NCBI RefSeq assembly: GCF_900188085.1
Contig: NZ_FZOU01000001.1
Coordinates: 1,116,001 to 1,180,000, forward strand
DNA: 64,000 nt
Origin: Granulicella rosea
Lineage (GTDB): Bacteria; Acidobacteriota; Terriglobia; Terriglobales; Acidobacteriaceae
Direction: 5' to 3'
The notes under the pieces were generated by a model. That model made no database searches. It had not been told where the DNA came from and was given only the letters and a program-made list of their open reading frames with translations. Made by a program: the position numbers and the translations under genes. This document shows, piece after piece, positions 39,730 through 48,690 of this stretch (positions are counted from its first letter, which is position 1; each line of letters begins with the position of its first letter).

Positions 39730-41815
39730 GGTGGACCTCGGTGAGCGATTCGGGCAGGGTGGCGGGTGAGGTCTCGCGCTTGCGGGCTCCGGCTGCGGGA
39801 ATGAGCGCGACCATGGTGCCGAGGACGACGATGACGACGCCGATCCAGATCCAGATCATCAGCGGGTTGAGGAAGACCTTGATGATCGGCTTATCGGAGT
39901 CCGGGTTGCGGCCCTCGAAGATGACGTAGAGGTCGGAGATGGCGGTTGAGTGCAGCGCGACGACGGTCATCGGGGTAGAGCTGGCGAGGTAGAAGCGCTT
40001 CTCGGGTGCGAGCTGGGTGACCTTTTTTCCGTTGCGGTAGACGTCGAGCAGCGCGAAGTCGGTCTCGTAGACGGGGTTCGAGTCCTGGGTGTAGGACTGG
40101 CAGACGACCTTATAAGGGCCCATCTGCATGGAGTCGCCGAAGCCCATCTCCTGCTCGTGCGAGCGGTTGAAGGCGCCGCCGGCGATGCCGATGAACATGA
40201 CGACGATGCCGAAGTGGACGAGGTATCCGCCATACCGGCGCGTGTTGCGCTGGACCAGTGTCAGCGCCGAAGCGGCGAGGTTGCGGCCGGTCTGGGTACG
40301 GACTACGGATGCTCCGCGCAGGAACTCCGCGAAGATGGCGGTGATGACGCCCGCGCCGCCCGAGAAGGCCATCAGCGAGAAGAAGACGGACTGCCAGTCG
40401 TCGCCAGCCGACCACGGCCGGACGCCCGCGATGATGAGGACGACGGCTGACGCGACGACCGCGATGCCGGGCAGGACGAAGTTGCGGCGGATCGCGCGCA
40501 GCGAGGTGGAACGCCAGGCCAGGAGGGGGCCGACTCCGGTCAGCATCAGCAGAAACAGGCCGATGGGGATGTTGACGCGGTTGTAGAACGGCGCGCCAAC
40601 CGTGGTTTTGGTGCCGTCGACGTACTCGCTGAGGATGGGGAAGAGCGTGCCCCAGAGTACGACGAAGCAGGCCGCCAGCAGGATCATGTTGTTGAAAAGA
40701 AAGCTGGCTTCGCGGCTGACGACGGACTCGAGGCGATTCTCGGACTTCAGGTGGTCCTTCTGGAGGAAGAAGGTGAAGACGCAGACCGAGAGCACGACCA
40801 GCATGAAGCCGTAGAACCAGGTGCCGATGCTGGACTGGGCGAAGGCGTGGACGGAGCTGACGAGGCCGGCGCGGGTGAGCAGCGTTCCGAGCAGAGTCAG
40901 CAGGAAGGTGGAGAAGATGAGCCACACGTTCCAGCTCTTCATCATGCCGCGTTTTTCCTGCATCATGACGGAGTGGAGGAAGGCGGTGCCGGTGAGCCAC
41001 GGCATCAAGCTGGCGTTTTCGACCGGGTCCCAACCCCAGTAGCCGCCCCATCCCAGCACCGAGTACGCCCAGTGCGCGCCCAGCATGATGCCGCAGGTGA
41101 GGAACATCCAGGTGACCATCGTCCAGCGGCGGGTGATGTGAATCCACTTTTCGCCTGGGTAGCGCATCATCAGTGCGCCGAGCGCAAAGGCGAAAGGAAC
41201 GGTGAAGCCCACGTAGCCGAGGTAGAGCATCGGCGGGTGGATGATCATTTCGGGGTACTGGAGGAGGGGATTGAGGCCGAAGCCGTTCTCCGCGACCGGG
41301 CCGGGCTGAATGGCGAAGGGGTGGCTGGCCTCGGTGATCAGCAGCAGGAAGAAGACCTGCGCGCTGGCGAGAATGGTCGACGCATAGGCCGAGAGCCGGA
41401 CGTCGACCTTGTGGCGCACCCGCAGGACGAAGCCGTAGGCCGAGAGCAGGAAAGCCCAGAGCAGGAGCGAACCCTCCTGTCCGGACCAGAGCGCGGCGAA
41501 CTTGTAGGCCGTCGTCAGCTCGCGGTTGGTGTGGTGCAGGATGTAGGAGACGGAGTAGTCGTTGGTCATCGCGGCCCAGATGAGGGCGAATGCGGCCGCC
41601 AGCACGGCGACGAAGCTGGCGATGCCGGCCCGGCGCGCGCTCTCCTGCAGGCGGCTCGAAAGCGCGAGCGCGGGGGAGCCGATCTGTGCGCCGCGGGCGA
41701 TCTCGCGATGTGACCGAAAGAGGGAGATCGCGCCGACGACAAAGGTATAAACGCTCAGCGCAAGCGCGAGCATGAGGGAGAAGCTGCCGAACTCCGGCAT
41801 CGGGTGCGTATTCAT
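39722..41815 (-). CDS. ccmF: Cytochrome c biogenesis protein CcmF (haem lyase)
   Basis: 697 residues, about 14-15 transmembrane helices. CcmF attaches haem to CxxCH motifs of apocytochromes in the periplasm together with CcmH and CcmI. The haem-handling WWD-type region is clear ('WGGYWGWDPVENASLMPWL'), with conserved 'HPPMLYLGYVGF' and 'SLLLWAFLLS'; the C-terminal periplasmic domain with 'RNFV...GGAFNRSHEQEMGFGD' is also present. It is first in its operon; ccmA-E are not in the window and must lie elsewhere. Confidence 0.95.
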   Translation of the reverse strand: MNTHPMPEFGSFSLMLALALSVYTFVVGAISLFRSHREIARGAQIGSPALALSSRLQESARRAGIASFVAVLAAAFALIWAAMTNDYSVSYILHHTNRELTTAYKFAALWSGQEGSLLLWAFLLSAYGFVLRVRHKVDVRLSAYASTILASAQVFFLLLITEASHPFAIQPGPVAENGFGLNPLLQYPEMIIHPPMLYLGYVGFTVPFAFALGALMMRYPGEKWIHITRRWTMVTWMFLTCGIMLGAHWAYSVLGWGGYWGWDPVENASLMPWLTGTAFLHSVMMQEKRGMMKSWNVWLIFSTFLLTLLGTLLTRAGLVSSVHAFAQSSIGTWFYGFMLVVLSVCVFTFFLQKDHLKSENRLESVVSREASFLFNNMILLAACFVVLWGTLFPILSEYVDGTKTTVGAPFYNRVNIPIGLFLLMLTGVGPLLAWRSTSLRAIRRNFVLPGIAVVASAVVLIIAGVRPWSAGDDWQSVFFSLMAFSGGAGVITAIFAEFLRGASVVRTQTGRNLAASALTLVQRNTRRYGGYLVHFGIVVMFIGIAGGAFNRSHEQEMGFGDSMQMGPYKVVCQSYTQDSNPVYETDFALLDVYRNGKKVTQLAPEKRFYLASSTPMTVVALHSTAISDLYVIFEGRNPDSDKPIIKVFLNPLMIWIWIGVVIVVLGTMVALIPAAGARKRETSPATLPESLTEVHHA

Positions 41816-41985
41816 TTGGCCTCGTCCTATTCTCTCAAGGGGAGGACGGATGTGCCAAAGAAACGTCGCTAAACGAACTCAAGCAACAAGAATCAGCGCC
41901 AAATTTCACCGATTCCACGTTACTCTCTCTCAGATCGTTCAAGGTCGCGCTTCAAACCGTGGCATCGGCGCTAAGCCTTTTTATT

Positions 41986-42387
41986 TCAGGACTTCATGAT
42001 CAACCGATGAACGCTCGCCAAGAGATTGTCCGGCAGCAGAGGTTTCATGCGGAAGAGGACGTTCATGCCGGCGTATTCCTGCTCCGCCTCCTCGAGGCCG
42101 CTGATGACGAGGACCGGGATGCCGGAGTGTGTCTTGCGCAGCTCGCGGACAAACTCTGCGCCGGTCATCCCGGGCATGAGGTGATCGGTAATGACAAGCT
42201 CGATCGGAGCGGGGAATTCATCCGCGCGAAACTGCTCGAGGGCGCGCATGGGATTCAATGCGGCGATGACGAAGTAGCCGGCGCGCTTCAGGATAGTCTG
42301 CCGTGTGGCAGCCTGAACGGCGTTGTCGTCGATCAGCAGAATGGCATGCTCGACGCGGCCAGAGGTTTCGTTCTTTTCAGCTTCCAA
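41986..42387 (-). CDS. Single-domain response regulator (receiver only)
   Basis: 133 residues, a stand-alone CheY-like receiver. Acidic pair Asp20-Asp21, phospho-acceptor Asp68 in 'VITDHLMPGMTG', switch Ser96 and Lys115 before Pro ('FRMKPLLP') are all in place. There is no output domain and no histidine kinase nearby, so it is likely to work in a phosphorelay or by protein contact. It is divergent from the symporter gene. The gaps 41816-41985 and 42388-42627 show no gene. Confidence 0.9.
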   Translation of the reverse strand: MEAEKNETSGRVEHAILLIDDNAVQAATRQTILKRAGYFVIAALNPMRALEQFRADEFPAPIELVITDHLMPGMTGAEFVRELRKTHSGIPVLVISGLEEAEQEYAGMNVLFRMKPLLPDNLLASVHRLIMKS

Positions 42388-42627
42388 TGATTCAATCTCC
42401 CGCGCCCAGACGCGCCAGAGGCGCAGGCTTTTTCAGGCTTATAGACCCTAGGATGCCATATTTCGGTCTTTGGTCATTCGCCCGGATAAAAAAACTTTAT
42501 CGGCTGGCGGCTGTCTGGCGACTGTCCAGGGAGGGGCCGATTTGAAACTCTGGACTCGCGTGATGAAACCAAGTACAGTTCCGGCAGAAGCTCACAATCC
42601 GGACAGCGGGTTTCCAGAGGAATTGAC

Positions 42628-44427
42628 GTGAACCTGACCTATATCGACTGGCTGATCATGCTGGTCTATTTCATCTTTGTGCTGGGCATCGGCTTCGCGC
42701 TGAAGCGATACATGCGCACGTCGAACGACTTTTTTCTGGCCGGCCGGTCGATCCCGGCCTGGGTGTGCGGACTGGCGTTCATCTCCGCCAACCTCGGCGC
42801 GCAGGAGGTGATCGGCATGGGCGCGTCGGGCGCCAAGTACGGCATCATCACCAGCCATTTTTACTGGATCGGCGCGATCCCGGCGATGGTCTTCGTGGGC
42901 ATCTTCATGATGCCGTTCTACTATGGATCGAAGGCGCGCTCGGTGCCGGAGTACCTGCGCATGCGCTTCGACGAGAAGACGCGCGCGGTGAATGCGTTCT
43001 CCTTCGCCATCATGACCGTCTTCAGCTCGGGCATTTCGATGTACGCGATGGCGCTGCTGATTCAGGCGCTGGGACTCTTTCACGGCATCATTCCGGATCA
43101 GTACATCTTCCACGTCTCGGTCATTCTGTCGGCGGTCATCGTGCTGGGGTACATCTTCCTTGGCGGCCTGACGTCGGCTATCTATAACGAGGTGCTGCAG
43201 TTCTTCCTGATCGTGGCGGGTTTTGCTCCGCTGGTGTGGATCGGGCTGAAGAACGTGGGCGGGTGGGACGGCATCAAGCACACGCTGCCGACGACGATGA
43301 CGCGTTCGTGGCAGGGCATGGCGCATGCATCCACCAACTCGCTGGGCGTGGAGTGGGTCGGCCTGGCGATGGGGCTCGGGTTTGTGCTCTCGTTCGGCTA
43401 CTGGTGCACGGACTTTCTGGTCATTCAGCGCGCCATGGCGGCGGACTCCGAGGTCTCGGCGCGCCGCGTGCCGCTGATCGCGGCGATTCCGAAGATGTTT
43501 TTCCCGTTTCTCGTCATTCTGCCCGGCCTGATCGCCGTCTCGGTGACCTCGCATATGCCTGGCGCGGGTGCGGCTGTGGTCTCGCATGCCAACCCCGGCT
43601 CGGCTGTTCCGCTCGACGAGGCGCATCCGCACGGTATCATTCCACAGAAGATGGACGCCCTGAGCGGCAAGCCGGTGCTCGATACGAACGGCAACCCGGT
43701 CTATAACTACGATCTCGCGATCCCGGTGATGCTGCTGCACTTCTTCCCGACGGGCATCCTCGGCCTGGGGCTGACGGCGCTGCTGGCGAGCTTCATGTCC
43801 GGCATGGCGGGCAACGTCACGGCCTTCAATACGGTCTGGACCTACGACATCTATCAGGCGTACATCAACAAAAAGGGCTCGGACCAGCACTACCTCTGGA
43901 TGGGCCGGATGGCGACGATCGGCGGCGTGATCCTGTCGGTCGCGGCGGCGTATGCGGCGACCAGCTTCAACAACATCATGGACGCGCTGCAGTTGATCTT
44001 CTCGCTGGTGAACGCGCCGCTGTTCGCGACGTTCCTGCTGGGCATGTTCTGGAAGCGGACGACCGGGCACGGAGCGTTTACGGGCCTGCTGGCCGGTACG
44101 GGCGCGGCTCTTGTCCATCATGGGCTGACCCTTCCGGCGGACGCGCAGCCGGGCATTCACGGCGCATGGATTCACCTCGTCCACACGTACCCGAGCGACA
44201 TGGCGCAGAACTTCTGGACGGCGATCTTTGCGTTCACGGTCAACCTGCTGGTGACGATGGCGGTCTCGATGGTGACGGCGCCGCGGCCGGAGTCGGAGCT
44301 GGTGGGACTGGTTTACTCGCTGACGCCGAAGCCGGTGGAGACGCACCTGGAGTGGTACGAGAAGCCTTCGACGCTGGCGTTCGCGGTGCTGGGGATGCTG
44401 GTGGTTTTGAATCTGGTGTTCGCTTAG
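42628..44427 (+). CDS. Sodium/solute symporter (SSS family)
   Basis: 599 residues from GTG 42628 (AGAGGAATTGAC upstream), about 13-14 transmembrane helices. 'FFLAGRSIPAWVCGLAFISANLGAQEVIG' and 'RSVPEYLRMRF' are typical of the Na+/glucose-type branch (SglT/YidK), and 'ALLASFMSGMAGNVTAFNTVWTYDIYQ' carries the conserved Na+-site region of helix 8. It is expected to import a sugar or similar solute with sodium. A non-membrane loop of about 60 residues lies near 320-370. No sugar-use genes are adjacent, so the substrate is open. Confidence 0.92.
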   Translation: MNLTYIDWLIMLVYFIFVLGIGFALKRYMRTSNDFFLAGRSIPAWVCGLAFISANLGAQEVIGMGASGAKYGIITSHFYWIGAIPAMVFVGIFMMPFYYGSKARSVPEYLRMRFDEKTRAVNAFSFAIMTVFSSGISMYAMALLIQALGLFHGIIPDQYIFHVSVILSAVIVLGYIFLGGLTSAIYNEVLQFFLIVAGFAPLVWIGLKNVGGWDGIKHTLPTTMTRSWQGMAHASTNSLGVEWVGLAMGLGFVLSFGYWCTDFLVIQRAMAADSEVSARRVPLIAAIPKMFFPFLVILPGLIAVSVTSHMPGAGAAVVSHANPGSAVPLDEAHPHGIIPQKMDALSGKPVLDTNGNPVYNYDLAIPVMLLHFFPTGILGLGLTALLASFMSGMAGNVTAFNTVWTYDIYQAYINKKGSDQHYLWMGRMATIGGVILSVAAAYAATSFNNIMDALQLIFSLVNAPLFATFLLGMFWKRTTGHGAFTGLLAGTGAALVHHGLTLPADAQPGIHGAWIHLVHTYPSDMAQNFWTAIFAFTVNLLVTMAVSMVTAPRPESELVGLVYSLTPKPVETHLEWYEKPSTLAFAVLGMLVVLNLVFA

Positions 44428-44441
44428 AGACAGAGACAGAA

Positions 44442-44511
44442 GCAGATTCCCTTCGGGAATGACAAAAAAGAAGTGCAGACGCAGGTCCTTCGCTGCGCTC
44501 AGGATGACAGG
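44442..44511. repeat. Two repeat units in tandem after the symporter
   Basis: A GATTCCCTTCGGGAATGACA unit at 44442-44467 is followed by a right-arm main-family unit (AGGTCCTTCGCTGCGCTCAG) at 44481-44511. They lie between the symporter and the small membrane protein gene. Confidence 0.72.
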
Positions 44512-44558
44512 CTTTTGGGGCGGGGCTGGAAGAAGACGGCGGCATAGGGGGGATTGAG

Positions 44559-44807
44559 ATGGGACTGGATATTCGCGTACCGCTGGGGCTGATCTTCCTG
44601 ATTACGGGCGGCATCATGAGCCTGTACGGCATCTTTACGCGCGGCAATGTGGCGCTGTATGAGAAGTCGATGGGCGTCAACCTGAACCTGGGCTGGGGGC
44701 TGGTGATGTTCATCTTCGGCATGATCATGTTCATTGTGGGCCGGCGGCAGAAGTGGCAGGACGACCCGGTGACGCCGCGTCCGTGGGAGCGGGGCAAGGG
44801 GCACTGA
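44559..44807 (+). CDS. Small two-helix membrane protein
   Basis: 82 residues with two transmembrane helices (about 6-25 and 43-62) separated by a short loop 'RGNVALYEKSMGVNLNLG', and a charged tail. The pattern resembles small DUF-type inner-membrane proteins of actinobacteria and acidobacteria with no known role. It is 80 bases upstream of the Ser/Thr kinase gene and probably real, since it has an ATG, a GGGGGATTGAG ribosome site and conserved-looking helices. No function can be given. Confidence 0.7.
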   Translation: MGLDIRVPLGLIFLITGGIMSLYGIFTRGNVALYEKSMGVNLNLGWGLVMFIFGMIMFIVGRRQKWQDDPVTPRPWERGKGH

Positions 44808-44887
44808 ACGACCCATTTCGAATCGCGAACCGCTGCAAATAGGTCCACCTTCATACTCCACAGGGTTACTCTTGCGATAATGGATGT

Positions 44888-47368
44888 ATGAAGCGCCGCA
44901 TCATTGAGCACTACGAGTTTGTACGCAAGATCGGGACGGGTGGCAGCGGGGTCGTGTTTCTTGCGAACGATACGCTGCTGCAGCGGCCTGTCGTCCTCAA
45001 GCTGCTCAAACGCGGTTCGCTGACGCTTGAGCAGATGCGAATGACGCAACTGCGCGAGGCGCGCCTGGCCTCGGCCATCGATCATCCCAACGTCTGCGCG
45101 ATTTACGATGTGGGCGAGGCGGACGACGAAGCCTACATCGTCATGCAGTACATCCCGGGGCAGGCGCTCGACAAGCTGATCACGGCTGGTCCGGCAAATC
45201 TGCAACTGGTGCTCTCGGCCGGAATCCAGATCGCGGACGGACTGGCGGCTGCGCATTACCTCGGCATCTTCCATCGCGACCTGAAGCCCGCCAACGTCAT
45301 GCTGACGGAGGGCGGGCTGATCAAGATTCTGGACTTCGGCCTGGCTCGGCGGCTCAACAACGTCGAGGAGGCGGAGTTCGATCCCGCCGGTCCGGCGGCG
45401 CCGCGTGTGGCGCCGGCGGGCGCGACGTACACGGCGCGGGGCGGCACGATCGCGTACATGGCGCCGGAGCAGTTCGTCACCGGGCAATCGAGCGTGCAGT
45501 CGGATATCTTCGCGCTGGGGTTGATTCTGTATGAGCTTGCGACCGGGCGGCATCCGTTTCACCGGCCGGACGCGCAGGAGTTTCAATCGATCCGCGCCAT
45601 TCAGTACGCGGAGCCGACGCCGATTCGCGAGATCGTGCCGCATCTGCCGGTGGAGCTGGAGTCGGTCATCTTCCGCTGCCTCGAGAAGCAGCCCTCGGCG
45701 CGCTTTGCCTCGGCCGCCGATGTGCGCGAGGCGCTCAAGACGATCATGATGGCGCACCAGATGGACTCGGTGGGGATGCCGGGCGAGGGCACCATTACGA
45801 TGATGCCCTCGCAGGGCCGGCTGGCGCTCGATACTCCGGAGGAAGAGAAGCGGACGACGGGCATTCTCTCCATGCTGGCGGAGCGTTTTCGCGAGTCTTC
45901 TTCGCCAGCGGCGAGCAAGCTGAACACCATCGTCGCACTGCCGTTCATCAACTTCGGCGGGCAGGGACCGGATGCGCCTTCGCCGCTCTATGGCTATGCG
46001 CTGGCCGACGCCATCGCCGCGCGGCTGGCGCGGATGCCGTCGCTGGTGGTGCGGCCTTCGTCGGCGCTTGCGACCGTTGCGACGCAGCAGCTCGATCCGC
46101 TGAGCATCGGCAAGAAGCTGATGGTGAACTTCGTGCTGACGGGCAATTTTCTGCGCTCGGACAAAGGCTTCGACCTGAACTGGCAGCTACTGGACGTCAA
46201 CGGGCAGAGCGTGAAGGCGGGCGGTTCGATCAATGTGGCGTCGTTCGACCTGGTGGCGGTGCAGTCGGAGATCTGCAACGAGGTCTTCAGCACGCTGCAG
46301 GGCTTCGGCGGGTTGCAGCCGACGGAGGGCGCGCGCACGGCTTCGCTGACCGAGGTGAACTCGGAGGACTATCTACAGGCGCGCGCGGTGCTGTCGTCGT
46401 TCATGTCGCGGACGGGTTCGCGGGACGACCTGAACCGGGCGCGGGAGCTGTTCGAGTCGGTGACCAAACAGGACGCAAACTATGCGCCGGGCTGGTCGGG
46501 ACTGGGCATTACGCACCTGCAGTATGCGCGGCATGGGCTGGGCGGGCAGATGCATGTGCTCGAAGCGCGCCGCGCTTTCGACAAGGCGCTGAGCCTCGAT
46601 CCTGGGTCGGTGGAGTCGAATCTGTATCGCGTGTATATGTTGCTGTCGCGCGGTGAGAAGGAGTCGGCACGCCACGGCATCGAGCACCTGCTACAGACGG
46701 CGGCGAACGACTGGAACGTCCATCTGGTCGCGGGACAGACACTGCGTATCGACGGCATGTACGAGGAGGCGCTGGACCAGTTCAACATCTCGCTGCGGCT
46801 GAATCCGTCGAATGCGGCGTTGATCTATAACAATCGCGCGCGGGTGTATCAGTATCAGAATCAACTGGAACTCGCAGCGGACGAGCTGGAAAAGGGGCTG
46901 ACGCTCGAGCCTCGGCAGCCGCTGCTGCGCATCTCGCTGGGCTATCAGCAGATGCGGATGGGCGACCCGGCGAAGGCGGTTGAGACGCTCGAAGACGTGA
47001 TCAGCCACGAGTCCAGCCTGCGCATCGTCTTTCCGACGATCGCTCTCTGCTATGTGCAGTTGGGCGAGCGGCAGAAGGCGGCGAGCTTCATCATCGACGA
47101 GACGCTCTCCGCCGCCGAGGCGGATAGCGAGATGGCCTACCGGCTGGCGACGTACTTTGCGCTCGAAGGCGATGAGTCCGAGGCGCTGCACTGGCTGCGG
47201 CGTGCGATCTATCTTGGCAATGAGAACTATCCCTGGTTCTCGAAGAATCCTGCCTGGCGGCGGTTGAATGGGCATGCCGATTTTGAGCGAATTCTTGAGG
47301 ATCTGAAGAAGAGCTACCGGCGGAATCAGAAGAACTGGAAGCGTTTGCTGGCGCAGGTGCGGGATTAA
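44888..47368 (+). CDS. Soluble Ser/Thr protein kinase with TolB-like and TPR domains
   Basis: 826 residues. Hanks-type kinase domain at about 9-285: glycine loop GTGGSG at 16-21, Lys38, catalytic HRDLKPAN at 129-136, DFG at 149-151, and 'IAYMAPEQF'. After a linker comes a TolB-like/FlgO-like alpha-beta domain (about 345-470: 'TIVALPFINFGGQG', 'YALADAIAARLAR') and then tetratricopeptide repeats to the end. There is no transmembrane helix, unlike many bacterial kinases of this class, so it should act in the cytoplasm. The same layout is widely expanded in Acidobacteria. Targets are unknown. Confidence 0.92.
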   Translation: MKRRIIEHYEFVRKIGTGGSGVVFLANDTLLQRPVVLKLLKRGSLTLEQMRMTQLREARLASAIDHPNVCAIYDVGEADDEAYIVMQYIPGQALDKLITAGPANLQLVLSAGIQIADGLAAAHYLGIFHRDLKPANVMLTEGGLIKILDFGLARRLNNVEEAEFDPAGPAAPRVAPAGATYTARGGTIAYMAPEQFVTGQSSVQSDIFALGLILYELATGRHPFHRPDAQEFQSIRAIQYAEPTPIREIVPHLPVELESVIFRCLEKQPSARFASAADVREALKTIMMAHQMDSVGMPGEGTITMMPSQGRLALDTPEEEKRTTGILSMLAERFRESSSPAASKLNTIVALPFINFGGQGPDAPSPLYGYALADAIAARLARMPSLVVRPSSALATVATQQLDPLSIGKKLMVNFVLTGNFLRSDKGFDLNWQLLDVNGQSVKAGGSINVASFDLVAVQSEICNEVFSTLQGFGGLQPTEGARTASLTEVNSEDYLQARAVLSSFMSRTGSRDDLNRARELFESVTKQDANYAPGWSGLGITHLQYARHGLGGQMHVLEARRAFDKALSLDPGSVESNLYRVYMLLSRGEKESARHGIEHLLQTAANDWNVHLVAGQTLRIDGMYEEALDQFNISLRLNPSNAALIYNNRARVYQYQNQLELAADELEKGLTLEPRQPLLRISLGYQQMRMGDPAKAVETLEDVISHESSLRIVFPTIALCYVQLGERQKAASFIIDETLSAAEADSEMAYRLATYFALEGDESEALHWLRRAIYLGNENYPWFSKNPAWRRLNGHADFERILEDLKKSYRRNQKNWKRLLAQVRD

Positions 47369-47389
47369 GAGGGACAACAGCAGATCCTC

Positions 47390-47456
47390 TACGAGGATGA
47401 CAAACAGGAAAAGCAAGTACGACAAGCAACAGCAGATTCCCTGCGGGAATGACAAA
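47390..47456. repeat. Two small repeat units after the kinase gene
   Basis: AGATCCTCTACGAGGATGAC (from 47390) and GATTCCCTGCGGGAATGACA (from 47435) are related small palindromes, each followed by AAAC. They fill the gap between the kinase and threonine aldolase genes, with a purine-rich AGAACAAGAACAAGAAG stretch after them. Confidence 0.65.
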
Positions 47457-47482
47457 CAAGAGAACAAGAACAAGAAGATACG

Positions 47483-48520
47483 GTGGAAATGGTTCCTTTA
47501 GAACAGCAGTTTGCGAGCGACAACTATTCGGGTATCTGTCCTGAGGCGATGGCGGCCATCGAAGAGTCGAACCACGGCCATGCGCCGGCTTACGGCAACG
47601 ACCCTTGGACGCAGCATGCGGCGGACGCCTTCCGCGAGCTTTTCGAGAAGGATTGCGAGGTGTTTTTCGTCTTCAACGGCACGGCGGCGAACTCGCTGGC
47701 GCTGGCCTCGCTTTGCCAGTCTTATCAGGGCATCATCTGCTGCGATTCGGCGCATGTGGAGACGGATGAGTGCGGCGCGCCGGAGTTCTTCTCGAACGGC
47801 TCCAAGCTGCTGGTGGCGCGGTCGGAGGACGGCAAGCTCAGCTCGGCCGCGATCCGTGAACTCGCGACCAAGCGGATGGATATCCACTATCCGAAGCCGA
47901 AGGTCGTCACGATGACGCAGTCGACCGAGACTGGCCGCGTCTATACTCCCGCCGAAGTGAGGGCGCTGTCCGAGACTTGCAAGGAGCATGGCCTTTCGCT
48001 GCACATGGACGGCGCGCGCTTCGCGAACGCCGTCGCCGCACTGGGCTGCACCCCGGCGGAGATGACGTGGAAGGCCGGGGTCGATGTGCTTTGCTTCGGC
48101 GGCACGAAGAACGGCATGGCGGTCGGCGAATCGGTCGTCTTCTTCGACCGCAAGATGGCGGTGGACTTCGACTACCGCTGCAAGCAGGCGGGGCAACTGG
48201 CGTCGAAGATGCGGTTTCTTGCCGCGCCGTGGGTGGGGATGCTGGGTTCGGGCGCGTGGCTGAAGAACGCACGCCATGCGAATGACTGCGCGACGTACTT
48301 CGCGGGTCAGGTGGCTGGGATCGCCGGCGTGAAGCTGGTCGGGCCGGTGGAGGCGAATGCCGTTTTCCTCGCCGCTTCGGATGCGATTCTCGACCGGCTG
48401 CGGGCGAAGGGCTGGTTGTTTTACACCTTTATCGGCGGTGCGGCGCGGTTCATGTTCGCGTGGGATACGGAGCTGGCGCGGGTGGACAAGCTGGTGCGGG
48501 ATTTGAAGGATTGCGTATAG
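47483..48520 (+). CDS. Low-specificity L-threonine aldolase
   Basis: 345 residues from GTG 47483 (ATG 47489 also possible). A fold-type I PLP enzyme that splits L-threonine or allo-threonine to glycine and acetaldehyde. 'NDPWTQHAADAF', 'FNGTAANSLAL', 'AHVETDECGAPEFF', 'LHMDGARFANAV' with the PLP-binding Asp, and the Schiff-base Lys209 in 'FGGTKNGM' are all typical. It stands between a kinase gene and a repeat element, with no obvious operon partner. Related beta-eliminating lyases share the family, so the exact substrate is likely but not proven. Confidence 0.92.
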   Translation: MEMVPLEQQFASDNYSGICPEAMAAIEESNHGHAPAYGNDPWTQHAADAFRELFEKDCEVFFVFNGTAANSLALASLCQSYQGIICCDSAHVETDECGAPEFFSNGSKLLVARSEDGKLSSAAIRELATKRMDIHYPKPKVVTMTQSTETGRVYTPAEVRALSETCKEHGLSLHMDGARFANAVAALGCTPAEMTWKAGVDVLCFGGTKNGMAVGESVVFFDRKMAVDFDYRCKQAGQLASKMRFLAAPWVGMLGSGAWLKNARHANDCATYFAGQVAGIAGVKLVGPVEANAVFLAASDAILDRLRAKGWLFYTFIGGAARFMFAWDTELARVDKLVRDLKDCV

Positions 48521-48524
48521 GCTG

Positions 48525-48679
48525 GCGGCACAAACGCCCGCCATTCTGAACGCAGTGAAGAACCCCTGTCTTGGTCTTTTGTCGTTGCTTTTGTTCTCTC
48601 TCGAACGAGAGCAAAGGCAAGTGCAAAAGCCAACACGGGGGTTCTTCGCGTAGCTCAGGATGACGAGCGTTTGTGCCGC
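48525..48679. repeat. 155-base inverted-repeat element (MITE-like)
   Basis: The ends GCGGCACAAACGC (48525-48537) and GCGTTTGTGCCGC (48667-48679) are exact inverted repeats, and inside them the two main-family arms (CATTCTGAACGCAGTGAAGA... and ...TTCTTCGCGTAGCTCAGGAT) also face each other. The core between the arms is about 55 bases. It lies between the convergent threonine aldolase and glycine-zipper genes. Confidence 0.75.
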
Positions 48680-48690
48680 GTCCCGAAACC

